A stretch of 64,000 nucleotides of DNA from Caenorhabditis elegans (lineage: Eukaryota > Nematoda > Chromadorea > Rhabditida > Rhabditidae): NCBI RefSeq assembly GCF_000002985.6, contig NC_003283.11:9796001-9860000 (forward strand), given 5' to 3'. This document shows, in pieces, positions 1-11,634 of the stretch; positions within the stretch are counted from its first letter, which is position 1, and each line of letters starts with the position of its first letter. A program made the position numbers and the translations under genes. Below the pieces are notes generated by a model, which saw only the letters and a program-made list of their open reading frames with translations, did no database searches and was not told where the DNA came from.

Positions 1-887
1 AAAAACAATTTAATACGAATAAACTGAATCAGATCATGATTCATTTTAAGTTTACCATCAACTTCAGTGTTTTTTGTCAAAATAAGTATGAGTGTCACGT
101 CACATAGCAAGCTGCATGCCTCCCTCACAATATCTCTATCTTTTTCAATTTTCCCGAGTTTTCGAAGGTGTCTAATATGGACATAAGCTGCTCTCGGCCG
201 CTTTATGACGCACTTCGTAGTGGACACGAAGATTTGATTATAATCCTCAATCGTTGTCGTCCTCCAACCAACAACCTACAGCTCCGCCCACTCTGCCCAA
301 AGAACCATGGAGGAGGACGATGATTTTTGACAACAACGACGACGCAACCTTTTGCGTGGATAATACACCGGAAGAAATCGTTTTTTTCTTGCAATAACAA
401 ACATTTGGATGGTGATTGACATTTCATCCAAAGGTTTCTCATATTTGTTCCGCCTACTTTACACATTTTATTAATTCTATTGTATCATTGAAATAGTGCA
501 CTCGATCCATCGCTAGTAAAATAATAGTTTCACTATAAACTACTGATCTTCATAAACTAATCTTGTTCTATGAAGTTCATTTCTTGACTTGGAGACCTCC
601 GATTTGTAGAAACTTTCCCAGAAGGATTAAAAAGAGTGCTTGATCAGAACGTACCGGACTGATGTGTTTCTTTTAATATACACATATTTATTATTTCTAA
701 AGAAAACTGCCAAGATTGATATTCTGAGTTTTCCGATGTAAATATAGTTTTATATTCGTTGTATGTCACCAATAATTTTTTCTGATCGTTTTGATGTATA
801 TCCTCCCGGCTCTGAAGTTTCACAATTTTTTCTACAACCGTTAATCTATAAAATTTTTCAGCAACGCATTGTCAGCTATGAAGTGAG
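1..887. other. Intergenic, no gene recognised
   Basis: I see no convincing exon here. Positions about 245-345 are less AT-rich and hold a loose inverted repeat (GTCGTCCTCC near 257 against GGAGGACGAT near 312). The minus-strand reading frame across it has no splice or family support. The stretch from about 700 to 887 lies just upstream of the first gene and ends in a TTTTTCAG splice acceptor at about 852-861, so the first gene may have a 5' non-coding exon or be trans-spliced there. Confidence 0.5.
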
Positions 888-2074
888 ATGCGCATTCTGT
901 CGGCATTCTTCGCAGTGCTCTTCACTTTCATCAATCCAACAATGATTGTGAACGTCATTTCACAAGTGGAGGCGTTTCTAAATATGAATTCCCAACTGCC
1001 CGATCATCTTCGATTCAATGCCATTGATTTTGTTGTAAACCATCTAAAGTCAAGCGATCATCGAATAAAACTCTATGTTTATGGATGTGGTGAGTTGATT
1101 AAACATCAAATAATTTCATTGGATTTTTTAAAGACGCGGCCAAAAACAAAAACAAAGTTCCCAAGTGCTCAAGAACAAGTTCTAAAATCAAACTATATTA
1201 ATTTTATTTTTATTTTCAGTTGTCCTAGTGACAATTCTACATGTAATGTTCACATGCTTATCACTCTATGGAATATATTCGTGTCGAGCGAAATTCATGA
1301 AACCATTGATTGTGGATATTATAACAAGTTCGGTACGTTTTCCCTTCATAGTTTCAGAAAAATGTGAAAACACATACTTGATGAGCTAAAATGAATAATC
1401 AAAGAAAGAATTGCATAGATAATGTGCGTTTTATATTCTAGCTTTTCCGGTGTGCGTTTAAGCTTGTAAAATAACTATTAATTCAAGATTACATATAGTT
1501 TTATAATTGAAAATTTATTTTTCTGCTTTTGACGCGTGTGTTTAAAATTTAAATCGTTTGTTAAAAGTATAAAAAAATCATTTTTCAGATTTTCCTGCTC
1601 ATTTTCGTATTCTTCTCGTTATTCATGTATTGGAGGCTCAACACTCTTGGCTCAATAACTGAAAAAGAAACGACAAAACTGCAACTTCGTAACATGTACG
1701 TAGGAGTTGGATTTCTGATAGTTTACGCTATTTGGACGATAGTTCAATGTCTTGCACACTCCGACACAAAAAAGTTACGTGCTGACTTCATGTATTGGAT
1801 AGAAGAAGAGCGAATGTCGATGAGAAGTCGACATAATGTTTCAGTTGATAATCGATCGGATAGATCATCAAAAGGTTCAAAAGCATCAAGAGCATCAAAA
1901 AGTTCAGCGAGAAGTGCAAAATCTGAAATTGGAACAACTGCAAGTACTGAGAGAAAATCTCCAAGAGAAGGAACTTCCAAAGGAGATTATCAAAAAGTTT
2001 CCACAAACTCATGCAATACATCAATATGCAAAAAAGTTTCAGTAACGAATGCAAGATTGTCCGTACCACTTTGA
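888..2074 (+). CDS. Four-TM membrane protein, nematode type, function unknown
   Basis: Three exons, 888-1089, 1220-1332 and 1589-2074, join in frame to give about 266 residues. Both introns are GT-AG. The protein has four hydrophobic segments: residues about 1-25 (LSAFFAVLFTFINP), 67-90 (VVLVTILHVMFTCLSLYG), 106-122 (IFLLIFVFFSLFMYW) and 142-162 (GVGFLIVYAIWTIVQCL). After TM4 comes a hydrophilic tail of about 100 residues rich in Ser, Lys and Arg, including a run of S/K/A/R repeats (GSKASRASKSSARSAKS), likely cytoplasmic and a candidate for phosphorylation. The topology resembles small tetraspan proteins, but I recognise no diagnostic motif and give no function. The start was chosen because the ATG lies just after a TTTTTCAG acceptor and opens directly into TM1. 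TM1 could instead be a signal peptide. Confidence 0.75.
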
Positions 2075-2925
2075 GCGAAGGTACCGTTGAAAAATTAGTG
2101 TTATATTATTAATACTCTCATTGAAATACAGGTTTCATCCCTTTTCCTTTCCGTTTCAATAATAGTTTTCCTATTTTTCTTTGTGCTCATCCCTGCCCAG
2201 AACGTGTCTCCAAAATTCCTGTATGTGTTCCTGATATGGTTGTATTAAAAAATAAAATTAAATAAAATGGTTTTGATAAATATAAATATAAAATTTAACA
2301 ACGCAAAAAACCGGAAGTTTGAGTCACGTCGGAAACAGACATGTTGAATGAATCAACATCCTCCACACATTTTCCTCATTTTCAAAAACATTAAATGCTG
2401 ATTAGACCAAGACGACACTTTATCCTTACTTGAGAGAGTTCTCGTTCGAAGAAGTATATCTGAGAAGGTATTAAAATCACTTGTTGTAGAATAAAAGATG
2501 AATCCGATTCATTGATACAAATATCTAAAAAAAAAGCATACCGAGGACATTGATTTATTCTTCAATAATTAGAAAGATCGAGAGGAAAAATGAGTTCATG
2601 TTAAGATATTTTGGATGATCAGAACATTTTTTAATGTGCTTAAATGAAAGCTAACGTTTCATAACATAAACTCCCATTGCTTCGGTTGAAAGAAAGTGCA
2701 AAAAACTATGATTTTTGAACCGGAATTTTTTGACAGATCCAATATGATACGACTAACGGCTTGAAGCAAGAAGAGTATTCGGGTCTATTTTAGAATTACT
2801 TTTAGCCAAGAAAAATAGCAATTAAGCAATTACGAAGTACAATTATTATCAGTTAGTTAAAATATAAAACTGTTAAAAAAGATAATATTGAAATGCTCAT
2901 ACTTTATTCGTAATCAAATGTGAAT
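2075..2925. other. Intergenic, mostly noncoding
   Basis: This holds the 3' flank of the four-TM gene (AATAAA-type signals near 2250-2275) and the 3' flank of the convergent peptide gene (AATAAA on the minus strand at 2903-2908). No further gene was recognised. Confidence 0.5.
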
Positions 2926-3163
2926 TCATCCCCAAATATCCCAGTAATCAATTTGTGGGTTTGGTGAACGCTTGTATCTTGAGCCGTCGACGGTGTCACC
3001 AATATTTTGATCATTTCCTCCAATCAGGAAATCATCACCGATGTTTGCAGATACAGTTGCGAAGATTGTCACCAGAAGAACCACACACTGAAAATTTATT
3101 GATAATAATCCTGTAAGTAGTAGGAATTCTTACCAAGAGGAGGTTCTGGTTGAAGAAGAGCAT
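2926..3163 (-). CDS. Putative secreted neuropeptide-like precursor (63 aa)
   Basis: Two minus-strand exons, 3163-3134 and 3087-2926, are separated by a 46-bp GT-AG intron whose acceptor is TTTTCAG. They join in phase 0. The 63-residue product starts with a strong signal peptide (hydrophobic core LLLCVVLLVTIFATVSA, residues 8-24, likely cut after VSA). The rest has no cysteine. It carries an acidic propeptide of about 24 residues, then a dibasic KR site, then the C-terminal peptide SPNPQIDYWDIWG directly before the stop. A terminal Gly after cleavage would be an amide donor, giving a peptide ending ...WDIW-amide. The stop is followed 18 bp later by AATAAA. Signal peptide, dibasic site and C-terminal Gly are the standard features of neuropeptide precursors. 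I do not recognise the peptide as a named NLP. A secreted antimicrobial or structural peptide is an alternative. Confidence 0.72.
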
Positions 3164-3491
3164 TCTGAAAGCGAATGATAAAGAAAACACAATATTAAGC
3201 TTTCTTATGGGGGCCGTTTAATTGGATTAGATAGTTGAAGGCGGAGTTCAATCATTTTATGGATTGTTTCCCTTCGTCTTTCCTGATCTTCATGGGAAAC
3301 TCAATTCAAAAAATATTGAAAACCAAAAACCGTTAAACAAGATTCCAATTGATTTCGAAATGCACAATGACCTTATTTTATAAGAAGTAACATTTTCAGT
3401 ACATCGAATGACGTCACTCTTTTGCAAAATACAATTACAAATAATTCAGAAATAAAACTTTATTGACATTGAAAATGGTGAAGCAGTGAGA

Positions 3492-6310
3492 TTATGTGCC
3501 CTTCTTACTTTTTCTCGATTTCTGAAATTAAATTTCAAATTTTGAAGGCAACAATGTTAAACTCACATCCTTTTTCAGTTTTTTCGTCGAGAAAACAAGA
3601 TCTTTTCTCTGAAATATAAAAAAAGCTAGATGGAAATCAAAACTACAGTGCGTGCAACTTCTATAGCGCCCCCTATTTTTTTCGTGTTTCGTCACTTTCC
3701 CAAACTTTTTTGAGAAAACCATTATATCCATTCGATTTCAAATGTCAAAAAACCCCCTGTCCGAAATTTTCATGAAAGAATATCAAAGACTACGGTAATT
3801 AGGCCAAAAAGTCTGAAAAACGACCGTGCAACTTCTATAGCGCTCCCTCGAATTTTCGCTATTTTTCAATAAAATACCTAGTTTTATGAGATTTCTGAAA
3901 AGGATATAGTATTATATATTAAGAAAAAAGCATTCATTACGAAACTTGAACTAATAATTTAATTTTGTTCACTAAAGATATTTTGAAAGGTTGATATTAA
4001 ATTCGGTAGAGATAGGTAAGGTAGATAGCGCTGCTCATTGTGAGGAAATCAGTTTTTCTCTCTAGAACAGAATTTTGCGACGTGCCAGAGATTGGACGCG
4101 GTTCATTTCTAGTAGAAAAGCTTCATATTCATTGTTGAAATTTTTATAAGTGTTATTCGAACAAAAAACTTTTGAAAAATGATTGGTCCAATGCAGGAGA
4201 TCTCCTTTAAAAAAATTGCACATACATCAAAACTGGGCAAGTTCACTGCCCGCAGGTTTTTGGGTGAATTTTTAGTTTTTAACAAACACTTTGAAATATT
4301 AAGTTCGGATGCAAGTTCTGTGACCCCTCTGAACACTTCGACAGTTCTTTTGTCGTTCGATCTCGAATGAAACGCGCGGAACCACGGGAAACAGACCCGC
4401 CCAGTGTTTCTGCACATGTTAATTTGTTTGAGGGATATTTCTCGAATTTTACCGATCATTTTCCAACATTTTTCGATCCGGACAAAATTTGTTTTAAATA
4501 GTTAATTGAATGGATATCTTGTCTACCAGAAAAGACGCACATCCATTCTCTGACATGCCTCAGATGTGTTTTATCGATAGAACAACTGATTGGTTACTAG
4601 ACTTACTATTAACTTGGTCTGTCAACCTGGCCCATATTGACCAAATTTTATGACAACTTATTGAAACATTATCAGTAAATCAAAATGAAAATTTCGGTCA
4701 AGTTTCGTATCAATACATGCAGTGGTAGCCGAGAACTGGCCACTAACGCAAAGTGAAGCGTTTCAGGCCACTCTTGGGATCCCAGAAGTTTTCACGTAAT
4801 ATATTTCTGTTGAAAATTGAAAAATGAAACCTTATGATCATTTTTCTTAATATATAATACTATATCCTTTTCAGAAATCTCATAAAACTAGGTATTTTAT
4901 TGAAAAATAGCGAAAATTCGAGGGAGCGCTATAGAAGTTGCACGGTCGTTTTTCAGACTTTTTGACCTAATTACCGTAGTCTTTGATATTTTTTCATGAA
5001 AATTTCGGGCAGGGGGTTTTTTGACATTTAAAATCGAATGGCTATAATGGTTTTCTCAAAAAAGTTTGGGAAAGTGACGAAACACGAAAAAAATAGGGGG
5101 CGCTATAGAAGTTGCACGCACTGTATACTACTTTTACAGTTAAAAAAAATTACCACGGATTTTGCAGGTTCCTTTTCGTTTTTCCCAGTATCGATTGCAT
5201 CTTCAAGTGTCATATTGGTCACATGCTGAGTGCTCTCAATCTCTCTGGCACGTGGATCAGATTGCGTCTTATCAGTGGTTATTGTTTTTTCTTTCTTGGG
5301 GATAATGGATTTCTGGGACTTTTGAAGAATAGGAGGCGGTTGAGCAACTGAAATCGCCTGTGCAGTCTTCGGGCCACCTGATGGAGTTACAGCTCGAATC
5401 GTTGGTTGTTTTGAGACAGGCTTCTTCTCCATCTCAACAATGTTCTCCAATGTTGCACCATCCTAATTTGGTGGGACAACTGGTCGTTCAGGCATCTGGA
5501 ACTGTGCAAGAGGGTTTTCGTCGTCATCTCCAACAATTGAATCTCCAGTTTTCTCAGGTTTATCCTTCTTCGCTAAACGCTTTGCCATTTCTTTGAAAGC
5601 ATCATCCCTGAAAAATGATCTTTAAAAAAATTATTTCAAGTAAAGTCGAAAGAAAAACAAGTTGTGACAACATTTTATGCCTATCCAATCACCCCAAAAA
5701 TGCAGAAAACTCACGTGGAATCTGGTTCTTTACTGCTTTTGACTCCTCTCCGACCTCCTTTCGTTTTTGTTGAACCTCTGTCATCCCTGTCAACAATCCT
5801 CGATTGTCTTGAACATTGCGGTAGCGGTGTGGTTCCCTGAAATTTGGATGGTATTATCAATTATTCAATTGCGAAGTTCAAGTTCTAAACTATGAAACAA
5901 TATTGAATTACCCGTGGAGTGACTTCCTCTAAAGTAGCCTTCTTGTCCTTCTTCAATTTTGCACAAAAAACGAGAAAGCTATTACATGATATTGCAAAAA
6001 GCATCGAAATAACAATTATAATGATCATTATGTTGACAGTTGAATTGTATGCTTGACCAGATGAAGAAAGTAGAAATAATTTTTCTAGTATAAATTGACC
6101 TTATCATTTTTAAACGTTGTTCTAATTAGCGGTAAACAAACTTTAGAAAAACGCGATTCAAAGTTAAAAAAAAATAGAGACCAGATGTCTACGCGAATTA
6201 TTTTTTCAATCATTAAAAGAATAATTTTTTTCGTAAAATATTTACATTCCAGAAGTTCTGAGAAATTCAATTTTTGATCATTAGAATAATTAATTCGTAC
6301 CACTCTTCAT
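3492..6310 (-). CDS. Single-pass membrane protein with in-frame TAG; exons continue past it
   Basis: Six minus-strand exons join in phase: 6310-6301, 6084-5912, 5836-5715, 5607-5154, 3608-3567 and 3521-3492 (stop TAA). They span 277 codons. The N-terminal part has an N-glycosylation site (NST) and one TM helix (IMIIIIVISMLFAISCNSFLVF, about residues 31-52), then a basic stop-transfer segment (KLKKDKK) and a long Lys/Pro/Asp-rich tail, so an N-out, cytoplasmic-tail topology is likely. Codon 150, at 5465-5463, is TAG. Reading on in the same frame gives 100 more plausible residues, then two short exons rich in Lys, all splicing in phase 0, and an AATAAA at 3464-3459. The gene therefore looks built to be longer than the TAG allows: a nonsense allele, readthrough, or a misread base. 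A 72-bp intron ending at that TAG is possible but has a poor donor. I recognise no family. Confidence 0.6.
3646..5123. mobile_element. Tc1/mariner-like foldback DNA transposon, non-autonomous
   Basis: Two inverted arms of about 280 bp (3646-3929 and about 4841-5123) face each other around a 0.9 kb centre. The outer ends read CAGTGCGTGCAACTTCTATA and its complement, and TA lies directly outside each end (3644-3645 and 5124-5125), the target duplication expected of Tc1/mariner elements. CAGTG termini are also typical of that group. Each arm contains the core GTGCAACTTCTATAGCGC twice, near the tip and about 175 bp inwards, so there are four copies. No transposase frame is present; the 117-codon frame in the centre (4109-4459, minus) has no recognisable motif. 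The element sits inside intron 4 of the single-pass membrane gene and leaves its splice sites intact. Confidence 0.85.
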
Positions 6311-7475
6311 CAAGTTGTGAATGAAACAATATCGAAAAAGTGAAAATGCTGAATTCAAGCGGAAAGAAACCAAACTTGGGTCAGACTAAGAAGACCAAGA
6401 AGGCCACAAAAGTTCAACTGATCATTCTTTTCGTTTTGCTCAAGCATTGAAAGATGTCAGAAATATGATAGTTTATTTTGTATAATTTTTTCATGCGATT
6501 TTTCCCCATTTCTTTTGCGTCTGAAATTTTCTACTCAACTGGCATTTCCTTCAAACTAAAAATCATTTGATTCGCAGATTAGAGCAACGCACCCAAAAAC
6601 TTATTTTTTGCAGACTTGTTTGTCTCTGCAGGAAAAAACATTATTTGTTGGGGCGTCGCATTAGTTTACCAATATATTTGTACCCAAATGTTTTTTAAAC
6701 AAGAATAGTACTTTAGTTTAAACATGAAAATCCAGAAAAAAACTAGTTATTTGAAGGAAAAACCATTGAAATCACTTACCAAAAACCTGCGAAAGAGCGT
6801 TTTGAGCTATGTTGAAAAAATCTGAAACTTTGTTCGCCGAATTCTATTTAAAAATTTAGGTTTTTTCGAAATATAAAAATTCTAGAAAACACCTCAAACT
6901 GTTGCTAATCTTTTAGAATATCTTGCAATCGAAAATCGACAATAATTGATTCTGATGAAAAACTTTTTTTTCCGATGTTCCAAAAAAGCAAACTCTTCTG
7001 CAGTTAATTTTTGCGGTCACCAATTATTAAGGTTTTCTTTCAAATATCGAAGGCTCCAACTGGCTGTCGAATATTCAGCTGAAATACTTGCTTTGCTAGT
7101 CCATAATTTCATTTACCAGGAACAATCATTCGTCACTTGAATAAAAACGCGTAAACACTTTTAATTCTTATAAGTGAATTCAATTTCACTCATTTTCTGC
7201 TATTATCCACATTCCAGAAACAGGAGACCAGACAAGACTTCTTATTTTACACTTTTTCACATCTTTCGCATGTACTACGAATTTCCCGAAATACATGACC
7301 TTAGCACCTAAATAATCCGGTATATATGTAAGTATAAAAGATGCAAGTTTAAAAATTGATCTTTTGCCAATACACGTACTGCTCAATGAAATTTTATGAA
7401 TAGCTGGCAATTAAAGCGCCTACTTTCAGTAGACATACGTCAACCACACTTTTCATTCTTCGAATAACTTCCAAC
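6311..7475. other. Intergenic, no gene recognised
   Basis: This is the shared upstream region of the minus-strand membrane gene (start at 6310) and the plus-strand receptor (start at 7476), so it probably holds both promoters. No open frame here has splice or motif support. Confidence 0.5.
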
Positions 7476-8607
7476 ATGTCTGTTTATGGACATATACCAA
7501 TTGATAATAAGACTGAATATTCCAATTTTACATATTCATTCAATGTTTGGACTGTTTTCGCAGCAGTCACTTGTACATATACACTGTTTTCGTTTTGGAT
7601 TACACTAAAAATGTGCATTTTTTATTTGAACAATAAAAATAACGAAGAAGTGAAAAGAGGACTTCGTCTTGATGTTTTTCGATTGTTTCTTTTGATGCAA
7701 GTATGGAAAGAATTTCATGTTTTGATGGATTTTCTGATAGTTCGAATTCCACTTACATCATTATTTACCAGTTATTGCTATCAATCGAAGCCAGTTCTAC
7801 TTTTAAAAATATTATCATTGATGTTCACAGGAGTTGTATATACATCTCATTCATTAACTCTTGCGTTTTGCATTCAGAGAGTTGCATTATTATATGCTCA
7901 TGAATATCACAAAGATGTATGTCAACTCATGAACCTCTAGTGTTAATTCATTTCATTTTCAGAAAATTGCAAAAATATTTGATATTGTCAACCCTCTCAT
8001 TATATTTGTTGGGCATGGTTTTGGAATACCGTTCTTTTTTGCATCAAGCTCTTGTTATCAAATGGACGAACCATTTCCATTTGGAGCAATTGTAATCACA
8101 GCTCTACGCCGGGATATGGTGGTTCATAGAAAATCCAAAAGTTAATCGTAATGCAAGTATTTTTTCAGAAAACTTACACTATTATTTACTCAATTTTTTC
8201 TAATACAAATATAACACTGACGATTATATTGACAATCATGATGTTTGTAAAGCTGTATCATAAACGGAAGATGTAAGTTAAAATTCCTTATAATAAATTT
8301 TACACAAAACTTTTCCAGAACTTCCGAGTTGCGCCGACCAGTAGATTTAAAATCAGAAAAAGTATTAACAGCTACAATGATTCTAATTCTTCTCCCTGTT
8401 GTGGTTCCATCAATTCTGTCAATTGCAAATCTTTTTTCTTCAAATTTATATGCTTATATGTTTCTCCTGCGTTGCATTGCATTGGATGTCCGAGCTCATA
8501 TTGTTTCTTGTTATTTCTATTATACGCATTACATTTTTAAAAAGAAAAACCGTAGTACTAAAATTCGAAACGACAGCACTATTCGAACAGTGTCAACATA
8601 TTTTTAA
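7476..8607 (+). CDS. Sru-type 7TM chemoreceptor (copy 1 of divergent subfamily)
   Basis: Exons 7476-7916, 7963-8118, 8169-8272 and 8319-8607 join in frame to about 329 residues. The protein starts MSVYGHIPIDNKTEYSNF, matching the short extracellular S-x-Y/H-G...EY-x-N-F head of Sru receptors, followed by seven hydrophobic segments, an R-I-P-L-T-S turn before TM3, a conserved loop cysteine region (SSSCYQMDEPFPFGAI) and a C-terminal THYIFKKK in place of the family's usual THPMF. The second intron uses a weak donor (ATG|GTGGTT), where the neighbour at 9461 has GTAAGC. Sru belongs to the Srg superfamily of nematode chemoreceptors, expected in the cilia of sensory neurons; the ligand is unknown. 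Srxa is the nearest alternative family. Confidence 0.78.
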
Positions 8608-9460
8608 TGTGTAATAAATTATTTTGAATTTGTCTTTTTTCGGATGAAAAAATATTTTTTTTGGGTTCAAAAATTTCAAAGCACAAGTTTTTAATGTGAT
8701 AATAATTTTCTGGATACTAGTTTTTATAGTGCATTCATATCACAAAAAGTGAAGTGAAAAAGTTAAAAACGTTGTCCAATTTTTTTCTTTAAGTTTTCGG
8801 GGAAACGTTTCAAAACTTTACTTCATGGAACGCATTGCTTGCTAAGCAATTTACCGCAATTCGTGTAATATATATTGTTCAATGAACACCATTAAAGGAA
8901 AATAAATTTTCATGAAAACTCGCAGGATAGTCAGAAAGTCTTGCCTTTTGGCTGCAAAAGGTAGAGTGAGCATTCAGGATCTCCTGGAATACATGGTTTT
9001 TCATCTAACAAATTTTTGAAAATTCAAAGAAACAATTATAACCAAACGTGACTATTTGAAAATCAAAGTTAAGTAAAATCAAAGTCGAGAGTCACTAGAC
9101 TGCTTGCTTTGAACATTTATTCATTATCAATTTTAAAGCAACTACAAACAATTTGGAACCTGTATACTTTTTTCAGTATCATATCTGTGTAGGCGTATAA
9201 GATCCCAATGCCCACTTCTTGCTTGATTTGTCATTTCTTTGTTTTGGAAGTTTTCAAATGAGTCATAATTAAATCAAGTTTTCCATAAAGTATTTATGTC
9301 TGCTCCATAAATTAGAGTTATATTATTTGGTGATTATTGATGCCATATTTGTTAAAGAATAACACAAAAATCAGTAAATTAACTTTTGAATTGGCTCCAA
9401 AACAATTCCTCCCCAATTCTTTTCTATCCTGGTGTTATTGTTCGGTGATCTATTTTTGAG
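8608..9460. other. Intergenic, no gene recognised
   Basis: AT-rich spacer between the two tandem receptor copies. It must contain the promoter of the gene at 9461. I see no exon or clear repeat. Confidence 0.5.
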
Positions 9461-10600
9461 ATGTCTGTCTATGGATTTAAGGCGATCGATTTTCAACCGG
9501 AATATTTCAATTTTGAATACACATTCAATTTTTTGACTATTTTTGCTGCTGTCACAGCTATCTACGGTATTTTTTCGTTTTGGATCACTGTGAAAATGTG
9601 TATTTTCTATTTGAAACATAAACATTGCAACGAAATGAAAAAAGTATTGAGACCGGATGTTTTTAGAATATTTCTTTTGATGCAACTGTGGAAAGAATTT
9701 CATGTTTTCATTGATTTTTTAATTGTTCGAATTCCATTGACATCGATTTTCACAGCGTATTGTGCAGAGTCAAAACCTGTATTAATTCTTAAAATATTAT
9801 CTTTACTATTTATTGGAGTTGTTTATACATCTCATTTAATGACTCTGGCATTTTGTGTTCAAAGAGTTGCACTTTTGTATGCTGCTGAGTATCAAAAGGA
9901 TGTATGTTTTGCACGGTCCATTTTTAAAAATAATAAAAAGACATTTAGACAATATCCAAGGTGTTTGACATAATCGCTCCAAGTCTTATAATAATTGGTC
10001 ATTGCTTCGGAATTCCTCATTTCTTTTCCACAACTTCCTGCTATCAAATGGACAAACCTTTTCCGTTTGGAGCTATTGTTATCACGGCATTGACAAGAGA
10101 TATGGTAAGCATTTGATTTGATAAAACGCTTAAATTATAAATTTTTCAGAGAATTTACACAATATTCTACTCAATGTTTTCAAACGCTTCGATTATTTTA
10201 ATTATTGTCACTGCAATTTTGATGTTCTTCAAACTTTTGCAAAAACGGAAAATGTTAGTGTCAATTGCATTTGCTCAAGTTAAAATTTTAAAATTTCAGA
10301 AGTTCCGAGCTACACCGAAAAACAGATCTAAAATCTGAAAAAGTGTTGACAGCAACAATGATTCTGATTCTTCTCCCAGTCGTGGTACCTGCAACTCTAT
10401 CCTTTGTCAATCTTTTTGCACCAAGTGCTTATCCTTATATTTTTCTCTCTCGGTGCATTTGTTTAGATGCTCGGGCCCATTTTGTATCATGTTATTTTTA
10501 TTTTACCCACCACATTTTCAAAAAGAAAGAGCAACCTAAAAATAATATCAAAGTTGTATGTGATGTTAGTCCAAAACGAAGCATCTCTGCACATTTTTAA
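9461..10600 (+). CDS. Sru-type 7TM chemoreceptor (copy 2 of divergent subfamily)
   Basis: Exons 9461-9901, 9949-10104, 10150-10253 and 10300-10600 give about 333 residues. The first three exons have exactly the same lengths (441, 156, 104 nt) and phases as those of the gene at 7476, so the two are tandem duplicates. The product opens MSVYGFKAIDFQPEYFNF, has seven hydrophobic segments, the LIVRIPLTSIF motif before TM3, a TSCYQMDKPFPFGAIVIT loop and a C-terminal THHIFKKK. The exon-2 start was placed at 9949 because it restores the paralogue's S-K-V-F-D-I sequence; an uninterrupted frame runs past the donor for 24 codons and is a false extension. The role is expected to be ciliary chemoreception, ligand unknown. 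Confidence 0.8.
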
Positions 10601-11634
10601 TTTGAATAAATATTTAATTTTTTGAAGAGAGTGAAACACATTTTCTAATTTACAAATTGATATTTTATAGAACTTTTTTGTCGCAATCTTTTCATAATCA
10701 AATTAAAAAATTTTCACAGAAAAAAGTTTATCTTTCCGGAAAGCATTATTTTGTGGTATCATGTGTATGTTGTGATCATTTCCAGAACTCACCGTTTTCT
10801 CAAAATATTGTCAAATTTTCGTTAAAATCGTGTAAGTTGATTCAAATTGGTAACAATATATTGAATCTAATAGTCACTGAAAACAAATTCACCTGCACAT
10901 TTCTTTTCTTTTTTCTTCGTTATTTTTCTGTGAGCCTAAAAGATGTGTCTCGTGATTCGATTGGCAATATTTCAATTCAGCTGAAAATCAACGTTTTTTT
11001 TAAATTTTTAATGATCTCTAGAAGCAGTACAGCCATGATTTTGAATTCACGAAATGCCACTAACACGTACTGGATTTTTATGTACACACAAAATGTAGGG
11101 TAACCATAATTAAAAAATTCCATATTAACAATGTTTTTATTTCCATTTGACCTATTATTAAACTTATATTTTTAAAGGATTATGAAGTTAAAAAAAAAGT
11201 TTTAAAAAAATATTTCATTTTCGGAGTTCCATTTTTTCAAACAAAACTTTGTAATTCCGAATTTTTAAAGCCGGGTTTTTTTTTTCACTAACAAGCTTTG
11301 AATTCTTGCAAAATATTATCTAATTAGGTGCCTATAAATCATCTTATATGTTGTTGGTATCATTTTAAATTTGAATAACATACTACCTTACTTTTTGGGA
11401 TTTTAAGTTTTCTTGAAAACAAAAACCTGCTACTTTTCCGATACATTCTCTTTAATTAAAAACTAAATCCGTAAGCAATTTATTTCTTCAGACCCCCTGT
11501 TTTCTCGCGTTCTGATATTTACGACTTTCTTTCTTTTCGCTTGCTCTTAAATTTTTAGGGAGGTAGAGTTTTTCTAAGGGGAGCTTTTCTTTTCACATTA
11601 AATAATAATTATTTTTGATTTTTTTTTCAGGATA
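10601..11634. other. Intergenic, no supported gene
   Basis: A 148-codon open frame at 10657-11103 is rich in Phe, Lys and Asn, as expected of AT-rich noncoding DNA. It has no family motif and runs through poly-T tracts. The last 40 bp end in TTTTTTTCAG two bases before the ATAATG of the next gene, suggesting a trans-splice or 5' exon acceptor. Confidence 0.5.

Noticed and set aside
203-466. 87-codon minus-strand frame near the window start
   Set aside because: Low-complexity (run of Val and Arg), no splice support, overlaps a loose inverted repeat.
4109-4459. 117-codon frame inside the foldback transposon, considered as a transposase remnant
   Set aside because: No DDE/D-type residues or helix-turn-helix pattern recognisable; likely chance in the element centre.
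10657-11103. 148-codon plus-strand frame between two sru genes
   Set aside because: Phe/Lys/Asn-biased composition typical of AT-rich noncoding DNA; no motif, no splice sites, no paralogue in the cluster.
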